Source: Rhynchopus euleeides
Taxonomy: Eukaryota > Euglenozoa > Diplonemea > Diplonemida > Diplonemidae
Reading direction: 5' to 3'
Assembly: GCA_963210315.1 (NCBI GenBank)
Contig: OY723315.1
Span: 682,001 to 746,000, forward strand
DNA length: 64,000 nucleotides
The notes beneath the pieces were generated by a model. The model did not search any database and was not told where the DNA came from. It saw only the letters and a list, made by a program, of their open reading frames with translations. This document shows, piece after piece, positions 9,349 through 20,152 of this stretch (its first letter is position 1; each line of letters begins with the position of its first letter). The translations under genes and the position numbers were made by a program.

Positions 9349-12300
9349 CTACTCGCCCCGCTCCACCTCCGTCTGCAGCTTGCGCATGTAGACGCGCAGG
9401 CTGACCCCCGGCTCCCTCGTCTGGTTCCCGGGCTCGGCCTGCGCGCCCCCTTGCAGGATGCGCGCCTGCAGCCACTCCGCCGCTACGTCACCTGCCACCC
9501 TGGGCGAGAGGGGGCAAAGGCCATAGCTGGGGTGGAAGCAGTGCCTCCACGCCTCGACGGTGCGGGGGATGGCTCCTCCCATCGAGACGCAGGGGGCCAT
9601 GCCGCGGGCCCGCGCTACCACCCCCTCGGCCCAGACACGGGACGCCGCAAGCTCCTGCAGAGCGGGGATGTTCGCCGCGGGCGTCTCGTCGTCCCCGTAG
9701 GCGTCGATGGCCTGGAGGTCGTCCTCGGGCTCCCACACGTTCGCCGGGTCGTCGTCGAACTCCATGGGGCCCGCCGCGTCACCCTGACGCAGCTCCTCCA
9801 GGCGTCTCGAGGACGCGGCCGTCCGGCTGCGGCGCTGCCCGTCCCGGCGGGCCTGCGCGGCGTTGCGCATCATCGTCGCAGCAACCCCCTGGATCCCGCC
9901 AGCCCCACCGGGGGCTGTTCCGCCAGAGGTGCCAGAGGGGGCTGTGTTGAAGGTGTGGGAGCCTCCGCCCTGGCGGCGCCGCGCGGCCTGAGCGGGGCCA
10001 GACGGCTGGGCGCCTGCCGCCGTGACCGGAGCCGCAGAGGGCACACCAGAGGGGGCTGTGTTTGAGGTTTGGGAGCCTCCGCCCTGGTGGTTCTCTGTGG
10101 CCCCCGACCCCGACGGCGGGCACTCTGCATGTTGGGCCTGCCCCTGCATGGGGGCTGGGGCAGCCCGGGAGGCACTCTCCGCCGGGGGCACGCTGTGGCC
10201 GTGGGTCGCGGAGGGCGCACCAGAGGGGGCTGTGTTTGAGGTTTGGGAGCCTCCGCCCTGGTGCATCTCCACGTCCTGGCCGGGAGCGACCGGCTCCTCC
10301 GCCACTTCCTCCTTCACCCGCGTTGAATGGTGCGCAGCCCCCGACGAGTCGTGCGGGGCACTCGGCTGCCTGGGCCCCATCGGCGTGTCGTGCATGCGGC
10401 TCGGGATGGGCTTCCGCCGGCGGGGGCGCGCCCGGGCGGACTCCAGGACCTCCCGCAGATCCGGGGTGACCGCGGGTTGCTCCGCAGGGTCTGGAGCGTC
10501 GACATCCACCGCCACCCGGTCAATGTAGCCTGGGCACCGCTCACCCCGCACTGCGCATGACGCGCACACTTTGCGCCAGCATCTGCCACACGCGTGATGC
10601 CTCGCGGAGCGGTCGAACGGGCGGCGGCACTTCTCGCACTCCTCCACCTGGCCCGCCGAGCCCCCCTGACGCACCATCTGCATGGGACTATCACCATCGC
10701 ACCCCGTGACATCCGCTGCCATCGGCTTCGGGGGAAGACCCGCCAGGTGCTGACGCATGGGCTCCGGCATAACTAGGGGCACGTAGTGCCCATGTTGCCC
10801 CCCCGTCCTCCGCAGACAGTGGGCGTCCACCACTGCACCCGCACCTACTGGGGACAGAAGCATCGGCTGGTGGTTGTCGATGAGCACGAGGACGACGCAT
10901 CTGGTCACGCGCGCAGCCGCCGCCAGGGCGATGAAGTCCGCCCAGGTGCGCACGTCGTCGCTCCCTGCGCGCATCATCTGCTCGGCCCACTGGTTCGGAC
11001 CCTCCTCCACCCGCATCCGGAGGTCCGGGTCGCGCATCGCCCTGCGGACTGCCTCTTGGCGCAGCCACCCGCTGGATTGCTTCACCGATCGGGCACCCAG
11101 CGTGGCCAACGCATCAAAAGCACAGTCCCCCACCCGGAACGACCACCCGTCCGGCTCGACCAGGCCCAGCCGCGCCTGCTGCTGCAGGGACGACAAGCTC
11201 AGCCTCCCGTCCGTCTGGCCGCGCCACTCCAGCAATTGGGCCAGGGGGTCAGCCGCCACCCCACCCGCCGGCTGCGGGAGGTCCCCCTCCGCGGGGGGAG
11301 GCGGCGGGCGTGGGCGGCGGGGAGGGGCAGGTTCGGGTTCAGGGGTCGGCTCCTCGGGGCCCGCCGCGTCATCCGGGTCACACATGAAATCCTCCGCGTC
11401 CATGTGCCCGTCGAAGTGTGGCGCGGGGGCCAGGTCCGTGTCAGGCGCGAAGAAGTAGTCCGGCTCCACGCCCACCAGCGGATCCGGCAAGACCCGCTCC
11501 CGAGTCTGACCAGAGCGCAGGTCCGTGCACAGCGCCCCCCTGCGGAGCGACGACCGCCCCACCGCCCGCATCAACGGCACCACTATCCGCGCCGCCCAGG
11601 AACGAGTGAGCTCGGCCCTGTCCCCCAGCTTGTGGTCCACCGCGAAGCTGACCAAGTGCCTGAAGAGCCGCACGGCCTCCGGACCCATCCCGCCCGACTG
11701 CTCCAGGGCGAACGCGGAGAAGGCGATCTCAACCTCCTGACACCGCGCCCCGTGCTTGCGATGCTTGGATGCTTCAGCCCGCGACGCGGTGTACCCCCGC
11801 GCTCTCGCCGCACCCTGCCTCGCAGACTCCGCGCACGTCGACCACACGGTCACGTCGATCGCCCGGCCCCGCGACTCACCTATGCCGCACGGGAGGAACA
11901 CGTCAGCCGGCTTGCCCCCGCCCAAGAGGAGGTGGTTGGGCTCCAGCTGGGGGCCGAGTCCCGCGTCCCGCGCCAGCCCCAGCACCCCGAGCTTCACCGC
12001 GTCGTGGCGCTTGATGCGGTCCGCCGATGCCTGGCAGCTGAACACATGGGCGCCCAAGACGTCCATGGCGTCCCCGCACTCGTGGCACCGCGACCCAGGG
12101 GCGAAGACGACGAGGCCCAGGCGCAGGCGAGCCGCCACTTGGTACTCCTCCCTCCCCATCGCAAACTGTTGTTCTGGCGTCACCGTCACCCACGCCCCTG
12201 CGCCTGGGAGGGACGCGGACAACTGACGCCCTTTACTCAGCACGTCAGCCTCCGCCAGTAGGGTCTCGTGCTGCCGGCTGATGATCGCCAGGGATAGGTC

Positions 12301-15300
12301 GCGCTGGCGGAGGGGCTCGCCCGGGCGCTTGTGAGGGTCCACCCAGTCCGCCTCCGCCACCAGCTCGTTGTGGGCGGTCGCTGCCACGCGCCACGCATCC
12401 GCATCCCAACGATATCCGCTGTCCAGCTGCACACATAGGGGGAAGAAGGAGCTAGCCGCCGCCAAAGCCGCAGCGGTGATGTGGTCCTCCGACCTCCGAA
12501 TGCCCATACCCCCTAGCCTGACGGGCAGGGCTGCCTGGTCTCGCGCATCGTCAGGGAGGGTCCCGTCCCTGTCCCCGAGCACAGATGCCAGCACCATCCC
12601 GATTTCCTTGTCATACTGGCGAAGGTATTCTCTCCCGGCGTACCCAATTGCGCGCATCTGGAAGACCAGCTTGCAGAAGCCTTCACAGTGTCGCAGGAGG
12701 GTCATGGCCACTTGCGCGTCTTGGAGGTGGTGAAGCTGGCGCAGGTTCGGGATGAACTTCTCTCTCAGTTTTGTATCCATCACCCGCTCGCAGAATTCCG
12801 CATCCCCCACCGGAGCCCCGAGGAACTCGAAGTTGTGGTGGAGGAGGTCCATGCGAGTCGCGCGCTCCTTTTCCGTCGCGGCTACATCAAGGCCCGCTCC
12901 CCGGAGGCCCTCCACCGAGTGCCCATTCAGCGAGATCACTTCGCATTTGCGGCGTGCCACCACCAGGCCCAGCTCCGCGCTCCGCCGCTCGAGGATCGCG
13001 AACGCGTGGCCGACCGCCCCGGGGGAGCCCATCAGCGTGCCATCGTCCAAGTACCACACGCTGCCCTCCACCCCCGGCAGCTTGCCTAGGTCCTCGGTCA
13101 GCTGGCGGATGGCCAGGGAGAACAGGAGCGGCCCGAGGGGGTCCCCCTGCTGTACCCCCCTCTGCGATTCGAGCACTTCGCCACGGTATATCAGGGCTGA
13201 GGGCGACGCGTAGCACCACTCGACCCACGCCGACAGCTCCGGGAGGTCCCGCCTGACAGCATCGATGAACGCCTGCCTGTTAACCATGTTAAAGGCGTTG
13301 GCATAGTCGATCTTCAGCAGGACCTTGTCCGCCCCCCTGTTGCGCGCCGCGAAGTCCTTCACGACCGCCGTGGCCGCCTCCAGTCCGCCGTCCACCGCCA
13401 CTCCTACTTGCCTCCCCTTCAGGAGGAGCTTCCCAGCCTGTTCCCTGACGTCTGCGGTGAGGGTTTTGGCCACCAGGCGGCGGAGGGTCTCCCCAACCGC
13501 GATCGGGCGGATCCCCGCGTCTGGCTTGGGGAGCGCGACCAGAGACGCGCCCGCGATGTGCCGGGCCAGCTGCGGGGGGGCCTCGCCTCTGCGCAGGACA
13601 TTCACCACCGCCGTGAGGGCCGGAAGCACATCCACTCCCTCCACCTGGACGAGCTCCCGGAGGTGGTCCGCCCTCAGGCCTGAGGGGCCGGCGCCCGTGC
13701 CCCTCGGTAACCCCTTCAGCGCTTTAAACACCTCGGCGGGGGTGGCATCCGCGGGCACTACCCGCGTCGCCGCGGAGATGGCTGGGCTGTCCGCTTCCGG
13801 GTGCATTGCTAGGAGCTTCGCTTTCGTGGCAGGGGTGGCAGGCGCCAGGCCGGCGCTCCTGGTGCGCGCCATCGCCGCCGAATACCGCCCTTGTCTCGCC
13901 GCTTGCACCACCGCTTCCTCCGTCTCCTCCCATGTGGGGGCAGCCTCCACCCGTCCCGGGCCCGGGGCTTCCGTCCGGGCCCGGCGCCAGAGCTCCGACG
14001 CGCGTCCTTCCCGCCAGAGGATGATCGCCTCCTCCCGGGCCCGCTTCGCCAGCAGCTGCTTCTTCTTCCCTCCACGGTAGGTGCGGAAGAGGGTTTTGGG
14101 CACCAAGAGGAGGCGGAGCCACGCCGTGGTGCTCGAACTATTCGCTGCGACATCCCACAGGGCCTGGCTATAGGCTACCGCCGCCGGGCGGAGGATCGCC
14201 CCGGGGACCGACAGCGACACCCCCACTCGCTCCGTGTGGATGCTCTCAAGGGGAGGGAGGCGACCCGCATCCGCTGCCTCCGCCGCAGAGGGTGCGCGCC
14301 TGTTCGGCACCACAGGGGTCGCGCCACGTGGGCGGCACTTCACGCAGGAGTCCAAGGAGGTGCTCATTACCTTCGAGCACCACATGCACTTCTTCATGCC
14401 CAGCAGACGAAGCGCGCTCGGCGGGAACTCCTCACCCTGGTCTGCGTGCGCCTGGGCGTGCTTGCGGAGCGTCTCCTTGGACGAATACGGCGTATGCCGG
14501 TGGAGAGCCGAGCCCGCGCAGGCCGTGAGGGGGCAGAACCAGCGGCGACGCACATCCCCCAGGCCCGCCCCTTCTGCCTCCTGGGCACCCTCCCCTAGGG
14601 CCGCCGGGCAGGCGTCTCGACACGTGGCTGGGCTGAGGTGGGCCGGCGCCGCGCTCTCTCGAAGGGCCCTGCGTCGGGCAAGGGGCATGGCCACTCCCTC
14701 GTAGTGGTTGCCAGAGAGAGCCACCACCCTGACATCTGCGGGGGCTGGCCCCTGCTTCTTAGGGCGCCGCGGGTCCACACGGATTGCCTGACCCCTGCCC
14801 TCCTGCACCACCACCACTGACAAGTCCCACGCTCCCGCCGCCAGGTGCAGCGCCAGGTGGTCCCCATGCGCCGCACCAGCCAGGCCCGCCCGATACTCCT
14901 CGACCCGCCTGGCGTCCCCTAACAAGTGAAGCAGTTGAGGTTTCACCGAGGCGTCCCCTGCACGCCGGGACAGCTCGGAGCGCATGCCCACTATGTCGTC
15001 GTGGGAGGGGAGGGCGGCCGTGGGCGTGAGTGCCGCGAAGAGGCAGTCCCCTGTCGCCTGATTCGGCACCCTGGACCCCCCGAACTGCGACAGGACCTCG
15101 TCCACCCCAGTCCAGTCCTCCTCCATCTCCAGGTCCCCACCGCACAGGTCGCGCGGGCCGAGGAAGAGCGGGGGGCGCTCTGACGTTGCGCACAGGAGGC
15201 GGGTCCGTCTCATGGGCTGTACGGAGCGCCACAAGTCCAGGGTCACCGCGTCCCGCATCTCCGACTCCCGCAGCCGCGCTGCCGTCACGGCCACCTCCAC

Positions 15301-16923
15301 CCCAGCCCAGACGAGACACGCGAGCGACAGGAACCCCAGCCCCCAGACCCCGCCCGACAGGGCCCCCGCCGACGCCAGGACCGGCAACACCTCTGCCACT
15401 CGCTCCGCCCGACTCACCCGACGCAGCGCGTCCAGCCCGGCGCCGATCCGGTCCTCCGAGCGGCGGACGGAGGCAGGCAGGAGAACCTCCAGGCGCGGCC
15501 TGCGGGCCACCCATCGGGATCGCCTGCGGGCCCTCCACGACCAGCGAGGGAGCCAGCCGCGTCGGTTGGCCAGGCGGCGCTGCCGTACCATCGCCGAGCC
15601 CACCAGCACCCACCCGCCCGTCGCCAGCCCGTATGCGGACGCCGCCACCACTCCTGCCCGTAGATCGCTCGCAGATAGGACCTCAACCCAGAGCGCGCCG
15701 GCGGCGATCACGGCCGCCCCGCCCAGGCCCGCCGCCAGCCCGCACGCCTCCGTGAACCCCGGGAGCACACCCGCCGCCCTGCCCGACACCCTCAGCCAGC
15801 GCACCACCCGGCTCACCCGCCCTAGGGCCCAGGAAATGCCCCGCGCCGCTCTTGATGGGGACAGCCCCGCAGCCAGCAGTACGGGCAGGACCCCCAACCC
15901 CCACCACCAGGCCCAGGCCGTCTCTCCCTGTAGTGCGACCCACCTAGGCTCCCAGACGAAGACGAACCCCCAGCACGCAGCAGCTGACGAGGCCCAGGCG
16001 CGTTCCACCCCGCCCGCCACCACCCAGCAGCACCCTCCCACCACCGCTGCTCTCCACGCTTTCGACTGCCCCCACACACTGTGCATCAGCCTCGTCGCCC
16101 GTCTCCGCCCGACTGCCCACCAGCCTCGCGCCCGGCACCGACTCAGGGCAAATACAGCCGGCCACCAGCTCCAGCCCAGCGTCCCCGCCACCACCACCGC
16201 CCACCCAAGAGTCGCCCTTACCCAGCCAACCCCCCAGTACCCGCCCAGGGGGGGGAGCTCGGGGGAGGGGGGTGGAAAGACATAAGCTGGGAGGGGGGAG
16301 CCCGGGACGGGGGGGGGACCACACGACACTCCCTCCCACCATCCCCCACAACGCGGGCAGAGCCCATCTCGTCCCCCCCTGTCAGCTATCACGCCGGGGG
16401 CGCCGTACTTGGCCCCGCGGGGGCGGCTAAGCGGCTTCCGCCGCTCCAGAGGCCCTGCGGGCGTGGTCTCTGCAGCGGTGACCGCCGCTGCCTGCTCGGG
16501 GGGGGGCCGCGGCCCTTCCGCAGCCGTCGGGGAGTGCCGTTGGGGGGTGCATGAAGCCGGTGGGTCAGACCGGTGTGCTGTTGTTGGGGGGGGGCCCGTG
16601 TGGGCCCCGCCCTCCCCCGGCTCCGCCTGTCCCGGTGCTGCCGCCGCCGCCGCAGCCGTTGCTGCCGCTGCTCCCGCCGCTACCGGGGGCGACCCGGGCT
16701 GCCCACGTGCGGGGGGTTGCGACCCCCGCGCCGCTGCCGCTACCGGGGGCGGCCCGGGCTGCACTCGTGTGGGGGGCTGCGACCCCCCCGTCTCCCTCGC
16801 TACCGGGGGCGGCCCGGGCTGCTCTCCCGCTGGGGGCGTGAGCGCCGCCACCAGCAGCGCCATGAGGGCCCACTGCCCTCGCCTCCTCGCGTGCCCACGG
16901 CCGGGCGCATCTCGCGCCTCCAT
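9349..16923 (-). CDS. Retrotransposon polyprotein: OTU, reverse transcriptase, endonuclease, OTU
   Basis: 2,524 residues from the ATG at 16923; the frame is open to 17085 but has no earlier ATG. Order: Pro/Gly-rich repeats; several Trp/Ala/Val-rich hydrophobic stretches that could span a membrane (about 220-560); OTU domain 1 with GDC (Cys 627) and GNHYEG (His 740); a C2H2-like finger (CPLTAC…H…H, about 795) and a CxxC finger (CMWCSKVM); reverse transcriptase with the catalytic YLDD at 1291-1294; a zinc knuckle CHECGDAMDVLGAHVFSC (about 1613); a restriction-like endonuclease pattern (KPADVFL Asp 1674, AIDVTV Asp 1690, then KHRKH…C); OTU domain 2 with GDC (Cys 1934) and HGHYVPL (His 2046); a CxxC/HxxC finger (about 2094-2125); and three QGGGSQTSNTAPSG repeats. 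Both OTU domains keep the Cys and His, so both may be active deubiquitinases or polyprotein proteases. The frame is intact, implying recent activity. Confidence 0.9.
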   Translation of the reverse strand: MEARDAPGRGHARRRGQWALMALLVAALTPPAGEQPGPPPVARETGGSQPPTRVQPGPPPVAAAARGSQPPARGQPGSPPVAAGAAAATAAAAAAAPGQAEPGEGGAHTGPPPTTAHRSDPPASCTPQRHSPTAAEGPRPPPEQAAAVTAAETTPAGPLERRKPLSRPRGAKYGAPGVIADRGGRDGLCPRCGGWWEGVSCGPPPVPGSPLPAYVFPPPSPELPPLGGYWGVGWVRATLGWAVVVAGTLGWSWWPAVFALSRCRARGWWAVGRRRATRLMHSVWGQSKAWRAAVVGGCCWVVAGGVERAWASSAAACWGFVFVWEPRWVALQGETAWAWWWGLGVLPVLLAAGLSPSRAARGISWALGRVSRVVRWLRVSGRAAGVLPGFTEACGLAAGLGGAAVIAAGALWVEVLSASDLRAGVVAASAYGLATGGWVLVGSAMVRQRRLANRRGWLPRWSWRARRRSRWVARRPRLEVLLPASVRRSEDRIGAGLDALRRVSRAERVAEVLPVLASAGALSGGVWGLGFLSLACLVWAGVEVAVTAARLRESEMRDAVTLDLWRSVQPMRRTRLLCATSERPPLFLGPRDLCGGDLEMEEDWTGVDEVLSQFGGSRVPNQATGDCLFAALTPTAALPSHDDIVGMRSELSRRAGDASVKPQLLHLLGDARRVEEYRAGLAGAAHGDHLALHLAAGAWDLSVVVVQEGRGQAIRVDPRRPKKQGPAPADVRVVALSGNHYEGVAMPLARRRALRESAAPAHLSPATCRDACPAALGEGAQEAEGAGLGDVRRRWFCPLTACAGSALHRHTPYSSKETLRKHAQAHADQGEEFPPSALRLLGMKKCMWCSKVMSTSLDSCVKCRPRGATPVVPNRRAPSAAEAADAGRLPPLESIHTERVGVSLSVPGAILRPAAVAYSQALWDVAANSSSTTAWLRLLLVPKTLFRTYRGGKKKQLLAKRAREEAIILWREGRASELWRRARTEAPGPGRVEAAPTWEETEEAVVQAARQGRYSAAMARTRSAGLAPATPATKAKLLAMHPEADSPAISAATRVVPADATPAEVFKALKGLPRGTGAGPSGLRADHLRELVQVEGVDVLPALTAVVNVLRRGEAPPQLARHIAGASLVALPKPDAGIRPIAVGETLRRLVAKTLTADVREQAGKLLLKGRQVGVAVDGGLEAATAVVKDFAARNRGADKVLLKIDYANAFNMVNRQAFIDAVRRDLPELSAWVEWCYASPSALIYRGEVLESQRGVQQGDPLGPLLFSLAIRQLTEDLGKLPGVEGSVWYLDDGTLMGSPGAVGHAFAILERRSAELGLVVARRKCEVISLNGHSVEGLRGAGLDVAATEKERATRMDLLHHNFEFLGAPVGDAEFCERVMDTKLREKFIPNLRQLHHLQDAQVAMTLLRHCEGFCKLVFQMRAIGYAGREYLRQYDKEIGMVLASVLGDRDGTLPDDARDQAALPVRLGGMGIRRSEDHITAAALAAASSFFPLCVQLDSGYRWDADAWRVAATAHNELVAEADWVDPHKRPGEPLRQRDLSLAIISRQHETLLAEADVLSKGRQLSASLPGAGAWVTVTPEQQFAMGREEYQVAARLRLGLVVFAPGSRCHECGDAMDVLGAHVFSCQASADRIKRHDAVKLGVLGLARDAGLGPQLEPNHLLLGGGKPADVFLPCGIGESRGRAIDVTVWSTCAESARQGAARARGYTASRAEASKHRKHGARCQEVEIAFSAFALEQSGGMGPEAVRLFRHLVSFAVDHKLGDRAELTRSWAARIVVPLMRAVGRSSLRRGALCTDLRSGQTRERVLPDPLVGVEPDYFFAPDTDLAPAPHFDGHMDAEDFMCDPDDAAGPEEPTPEPEPAPPRRPRPPPPPAEGDLPQPAGGVAADPLAQLLEWRGQTDGRLSLSSLQQQARLGLVEPDGWSFRVGDCAFDALATLGARSVKQSSGWLRQEAVRRAMRDPDLRMRVEEGPNQWAEQMMRAGSDDVRTWADFIALAAAARVTRCVVLVLIDNHQPMLLSPVGAGAVVDAHCLRRTGGQHGHYVPLVMPEPMRQHLAGLPPKPMAADVTGCDGDSPMQMVRQGGSAGQVEECEKCRRPFDRSARHHACGRCWRKVCASCAVRGERCPGYIDRVAVDVDAPDPAEQPAVTPDLREVLESARARPRRRKPIPSRMHDTPMGPRQPSAPHDSSGAAHHSTRVKEEVAEEPVAPGQDVEMHQGGGSQTSNTAPSGAPSATHGHSVPPAESASRAAPAPMQGQAQHAECPPSGSGATENHQGGGSQTSNTAPSGVPSAAPVTAAGAQPSGPAQAARRRQGGGSHTFNTAPSGTSGGTAPGGAGGIQGVAATMMRNAAQARRDGQRRSRTAASSRRLEELRQGDAAGPMEFDDDPANVWEPEDDLQAIDAYGDDETPAANIPALQELAASRVWAEGVVARARGMAPCVSMGGAIPRTVEAWRHCFHPSYGLCPLSPRVAGDVAAEWLQARILQGGAQAEPGNQTREPGVSLRVYMRKLQTEVERGE

Positions 16924-17181
16924 CACGACTCGCGCTCGCGTGCGTCGGGGGTGGGAAGGGGGGGACTGGGAAGGGAAGGGGAACAGAGCCCGAGGGACAA
17001 GTGGCCCCAGGGGGAGTGGTTTTTTGCTTGGGGATACGCTATTAGCCCAACCAGCCCTCCCGACTCTGCCCGCCCGCAAGTTCAAGAAGAAGTTTGGAAA
17101 GGGGAAAAGGGATGGGGGAGAGGAGGGAGAGGGAGGGGTTTTTGAAAGGGGAGGGGAGAACCCAACCGACCCAACCGACCA

Positions 17182-17304
17182 GGGGGGGGGGGGAGCGCGA
17201 GTGTGTATACCAATGAAGTACAGAAACTGTAGCTTAAGAAATCGTTGGGGGGGGGAGCGCGAGTGTGTATACCAATGAAGTACAGAAACTGTAGCTTAAG
17301 AAAC
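17182..17304. repeat. Two-copy 62-bp tandem repeat upstream of the retrotransposon frame
   Basis: A poly(G) run followed by AGCGCGAGTGTGTATACCAA… repeats at a 62-bp offset (AGCGCGAG at 17194 and 17256). The position just 5' of the retrotransposon frame would suit promoter-bearing 5' monomers, which some non-LTR elements have. Confidence 0.75.
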
Positions 17305-17337
17305 CTTTTTCCTTTGGATTTTATTGTGACCCTCATG

Positions 17338-17515
17338 GTTTCACAGAATTCTGACAGAAAAATGCCCAGAATTTCCAGATTTTTAAATTCTGCAGAATCT
17401 GAGAAATTCTGTAGAATTCTGCAGATTCTGAGAATTCTGACAGAATTCTGCAGAATTCTGTCAGATTCTGGGGAATTCTGAGAATTCTGGGAGAATTCTG
17501 AGAATTCTGCCAGTG
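17338..17515. repeat. GAATTCTG palindromic-word island
   Basis: Dense degenerate array of AGAATTCT / CAGAATTC / TTCTGCAGAA words, each self-complementary, with irregular spacing. Short relatives of the same words appear at 20052-20150. Confidence 0.8.
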
Positions 17516-19085
17516 GGGCTTGTGGCCAACTAGCAGCAGCCTGGTATGACAGGGTAGTCATACACAGGCTATGTACAGGGTCGGCCTCGTCCTGGACCAG
17601 TCGTAGGCTTATGCTACTGTTGGATCTCAGGACTGGCCACCACTGCGCGGGTCAAATTTTTGGAAAGGGGGCCTTGACCAAAGGCAAACAGTTTTTGAGT
17701 TCTTGCACCACTTCATCTCGGGACTACTCTGATTGGATTCCTCGGATTCGTCGACACACTGTTTCAGAACTGTGCACTTCTCCATCCACACCGGCATCGG
17801 GTCACCCGCTGAATGCCGTGAGGGCCGAAGCCCAGGGTCAGATTTCGGTACAAGGCGATTAACAGGTCGTTGAGAGGTTCGCAAGTTTAAATGTACCTAC
17901 AAAAGCTTCATGTACCCATGATAGGGATTTAGTCATTGCTATAGGTGAAGATCAGAGCCCAGGCGGGATGTAAGACAGGGTGTCGCAGATGCAACAATAT
18001 CTCCAGAGCCACTTTGTATGCCTTTGTTCGGGATGCCCCTTCACCTGTCGCGCTTAGGTTCCGTCCAAGTTCGCCGATTCCAGTGCTTCAAGAGAGCACA
18101 CAGTTCCTTCCCAGTAGTCTTCATCCTCGGTTCCGAATCATCGCAGTCCCTCGAATCCATGGTGCAGAACTAAATTCTCGAAAGGTGGTCAATGTTTTGA
18201 AAGGGGCCCGTGACCAGCGGAAATTGGAATTTTTGACCCAAACCTGCAAGTGTACTGTTGTTTAACGTTGTCCAAAGCCCCTTGCGGTGTGACAGTACAT
18301 TCGTTATGTGAATATCTGTCACATGGCTATGGCAACACAGACACAGGCAAGCTGGGGAGGCGTCGCGTCCGTCGAAAAGATCATTTCTGCACAACTACCG
18401 GCATCGCAGCTACGGTAGAAGTGACTGACCCTGTTCTTGTAATCTTGACGCTGGAAAATTCCATTCGGAAATACCAAACACATCCACTGAAAGTGGATGG
18501 AATGGGCGTCAAGACCGTGATTTTTGGGGGAGTGGACTGCCCTGTATCGTGAACCCGCTGAGGGTACAAAATACAGAACAGGGAGGCACAGGTGCAGCAC
18601 AACACAGGCAGGCAGGCAGGAAACAATGGGTGCAGGTCAGACAAAATGTTCGGTGTCAATCGGCTTGGTTTGATTTGTAGGGATGATGCGGAACACACAA
18701 CCCGCACCCAACCTCCAGATTCAGCCACTGTACCCATTTTCACCAGTTATATCCGCTCACTCAGAGCAAAACCGAAAAATACTACGAGAAACACTTGGCC
18801 TCGATGCTGTGAGTGTTGCATTGGACGTTTCAAAGACAAGTCGTTGTGTGTGCGCCAAACCCGGATGAACAAACCTCACGTGGTTTGGCTGATGAAGGTT
18901 GGTGTGAATGTGCGCACAGTCATAACAACAAGGCAAGGTAGATTGTGTTTGTCACCCAAAGCGCTGCCAACTATCTTTTTCACTGTGGGGGTCTTCGCTA
19001 CGGGATGGTCGTCAGTGCACCTTGGTGTATTTGCTGTTGAAATAGTGAAAACTGACGAAGATTGACGAAGAATAACGACCAGCGA
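17516..19085. other. No gene seen
   Basis: Mixed-composition sequence with only short overlapping open frames (for example plus-strand 18592-19065, Arg/Thr/Cys-rich, no recognisable domain). No repeat internal to the window was noticed here. Confidence 0.4.
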
Positions 19086-20046
19086 AGACCCCCTGTGACA
19101 ACCTTCTTGTTGTGTGTGGTTTTGTCCCCCAAAAAGAGAACTCGTCCAGCCAGTGGGTCGTAACAAGCGACACTCACACCTTCCCATTTTGTAAGTTCGG
19201 CGTAGCCAACTCAGGAAACTTTTCACTGTGCGGATCCTTGCGAACACTTCTCACGCCCGGCAGGCTGGTGGGGTGTTCTGCGTTCGAAGAAGTTCGACTG
19301 TCGTTGCACCGTCACACCCCACTCACCCATCCCACCCCGCCACCAGAGATCACACTCCAGAAGATGGGTTGTTCATTTGCGGTGGTTTAAAGATCAACCT
19401 CACAGGGGTGAACAACAGGGTGAACAAGGCACGGGTTTACACTGCAACCTCAAGGTGACTGGCGACACCTCTCCCACAGTCTGCGGCACGCTGCCGTGGC
19501 AACAAGGCTTCCTGACATGGGAGATCGCTGCGTGGATCAACGTGGCACCACCCGTGTGCTCGGCAGGTTGTTTCGGCACCTGTTTTCTCCGTGTTATGCT
19601 TTTCGTGAGCGTGTCAGGGATGTTGGCACACGCTGGGGAGGGTTCACATGATGACATAACGTACATCAGAAGCACACACCCACGTGGCGCTGTCCTTGGC
19701 AGGACTTTGAAGTGCCGCCTTGATATCCTTGTTGGATAGAACCCTCATATCACACCCTCACTCAGCTGACGAAAACCTAGGAAAAAACGAGTGTAGGATA
19801 GCGGGCCCGGTTACTCACGGTATGGACCCTCGGGGCCAGGCTGCGATACCAGCACGCGAACCCAAATTGCACTGCGAAAACCTGAGATTTCTGGCTGATT
19901 TGGCCATGTACCCAGGTCCTCAGCAGGAGCTAGATATTCGCGGGCCCATTTTAGGGCAACGAATGGGCTCAAAATTCATAAATTCCTTTGAAAACGGGCC
20001 CAAATGTCCAAAATAGCCCCCCCCCAAAAAAAATTCGAAAAGGTCC
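19086..20046. repeat. About 1-kb repeat, copy 1 (shorter)
   Basis: Starts at GAAGACCCCCTGTGACAACC and ends near TTCGAAAAGGTCCCCCC. Nearly identical to 20153-21295 apart from a block of about 178 bp (20457-20634) absent here. No coding potential is shared convincingly. Confidence 0.9.
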
Positions 20047-20051
20047 CCCCC

Positions 20052-20150
20052 GCAGAATTTCTCAGAATTTTCCAGATTTCTCAGATTTTCCAGAATTCTG
20101 AGAAATCTGGAAAAATCTGGAAAAATCTGTCCAGAATCTGGCCAGATTTT
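20052..20150. repeat. Palindromic-word island (CAGAATTCTG / CCAGATTTCTGG)
   Basis: Degenerate complementary words TCAGAATTTTCCAGATT and GAGAAATCTGGAAAAATCTG lie head to head between the two copies of the 1-kb repeat. Confidence 0.7.
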
Positions 20151-20152
20151 TA

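Larger units (their letters stand above)
8793..17304 (-). mobile_element. Non-LTR retrotransposon with OTU protease domains
   Basis: The element reads from right to left: a two-unit 5' repeat (17182-17304), one giant reading frame (16923-9349), a G-rich 3' untranslated region (9348-8814) and a 21-nt poly(A), seen as T's at 8793-8813. A truncated copy of the same 3' end with its own poly(A) at 26452-26794 confirms the 3' boundary and the copying by reverse transcription. No LTRs are seen. Reverse transcriptase with a downstream zinc knuckle and PD-(D/E)xK-like domain places it among the early-branching non-LTR clades that use a restriction-like endonuclease (the CRE/R2/R4/NeSL/Hero/Utopia group). 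The exact clade and the 5' boundary are uncertain. Confidence 0.85.

Noticed and set aside
10786..12261. 491-codon plus-strand frame
   Set aside because: Antisense to the retrotransposon polyprotein, Arg/Pro/His-rich and without domains; an effect of GC-rich coding on the other strand.
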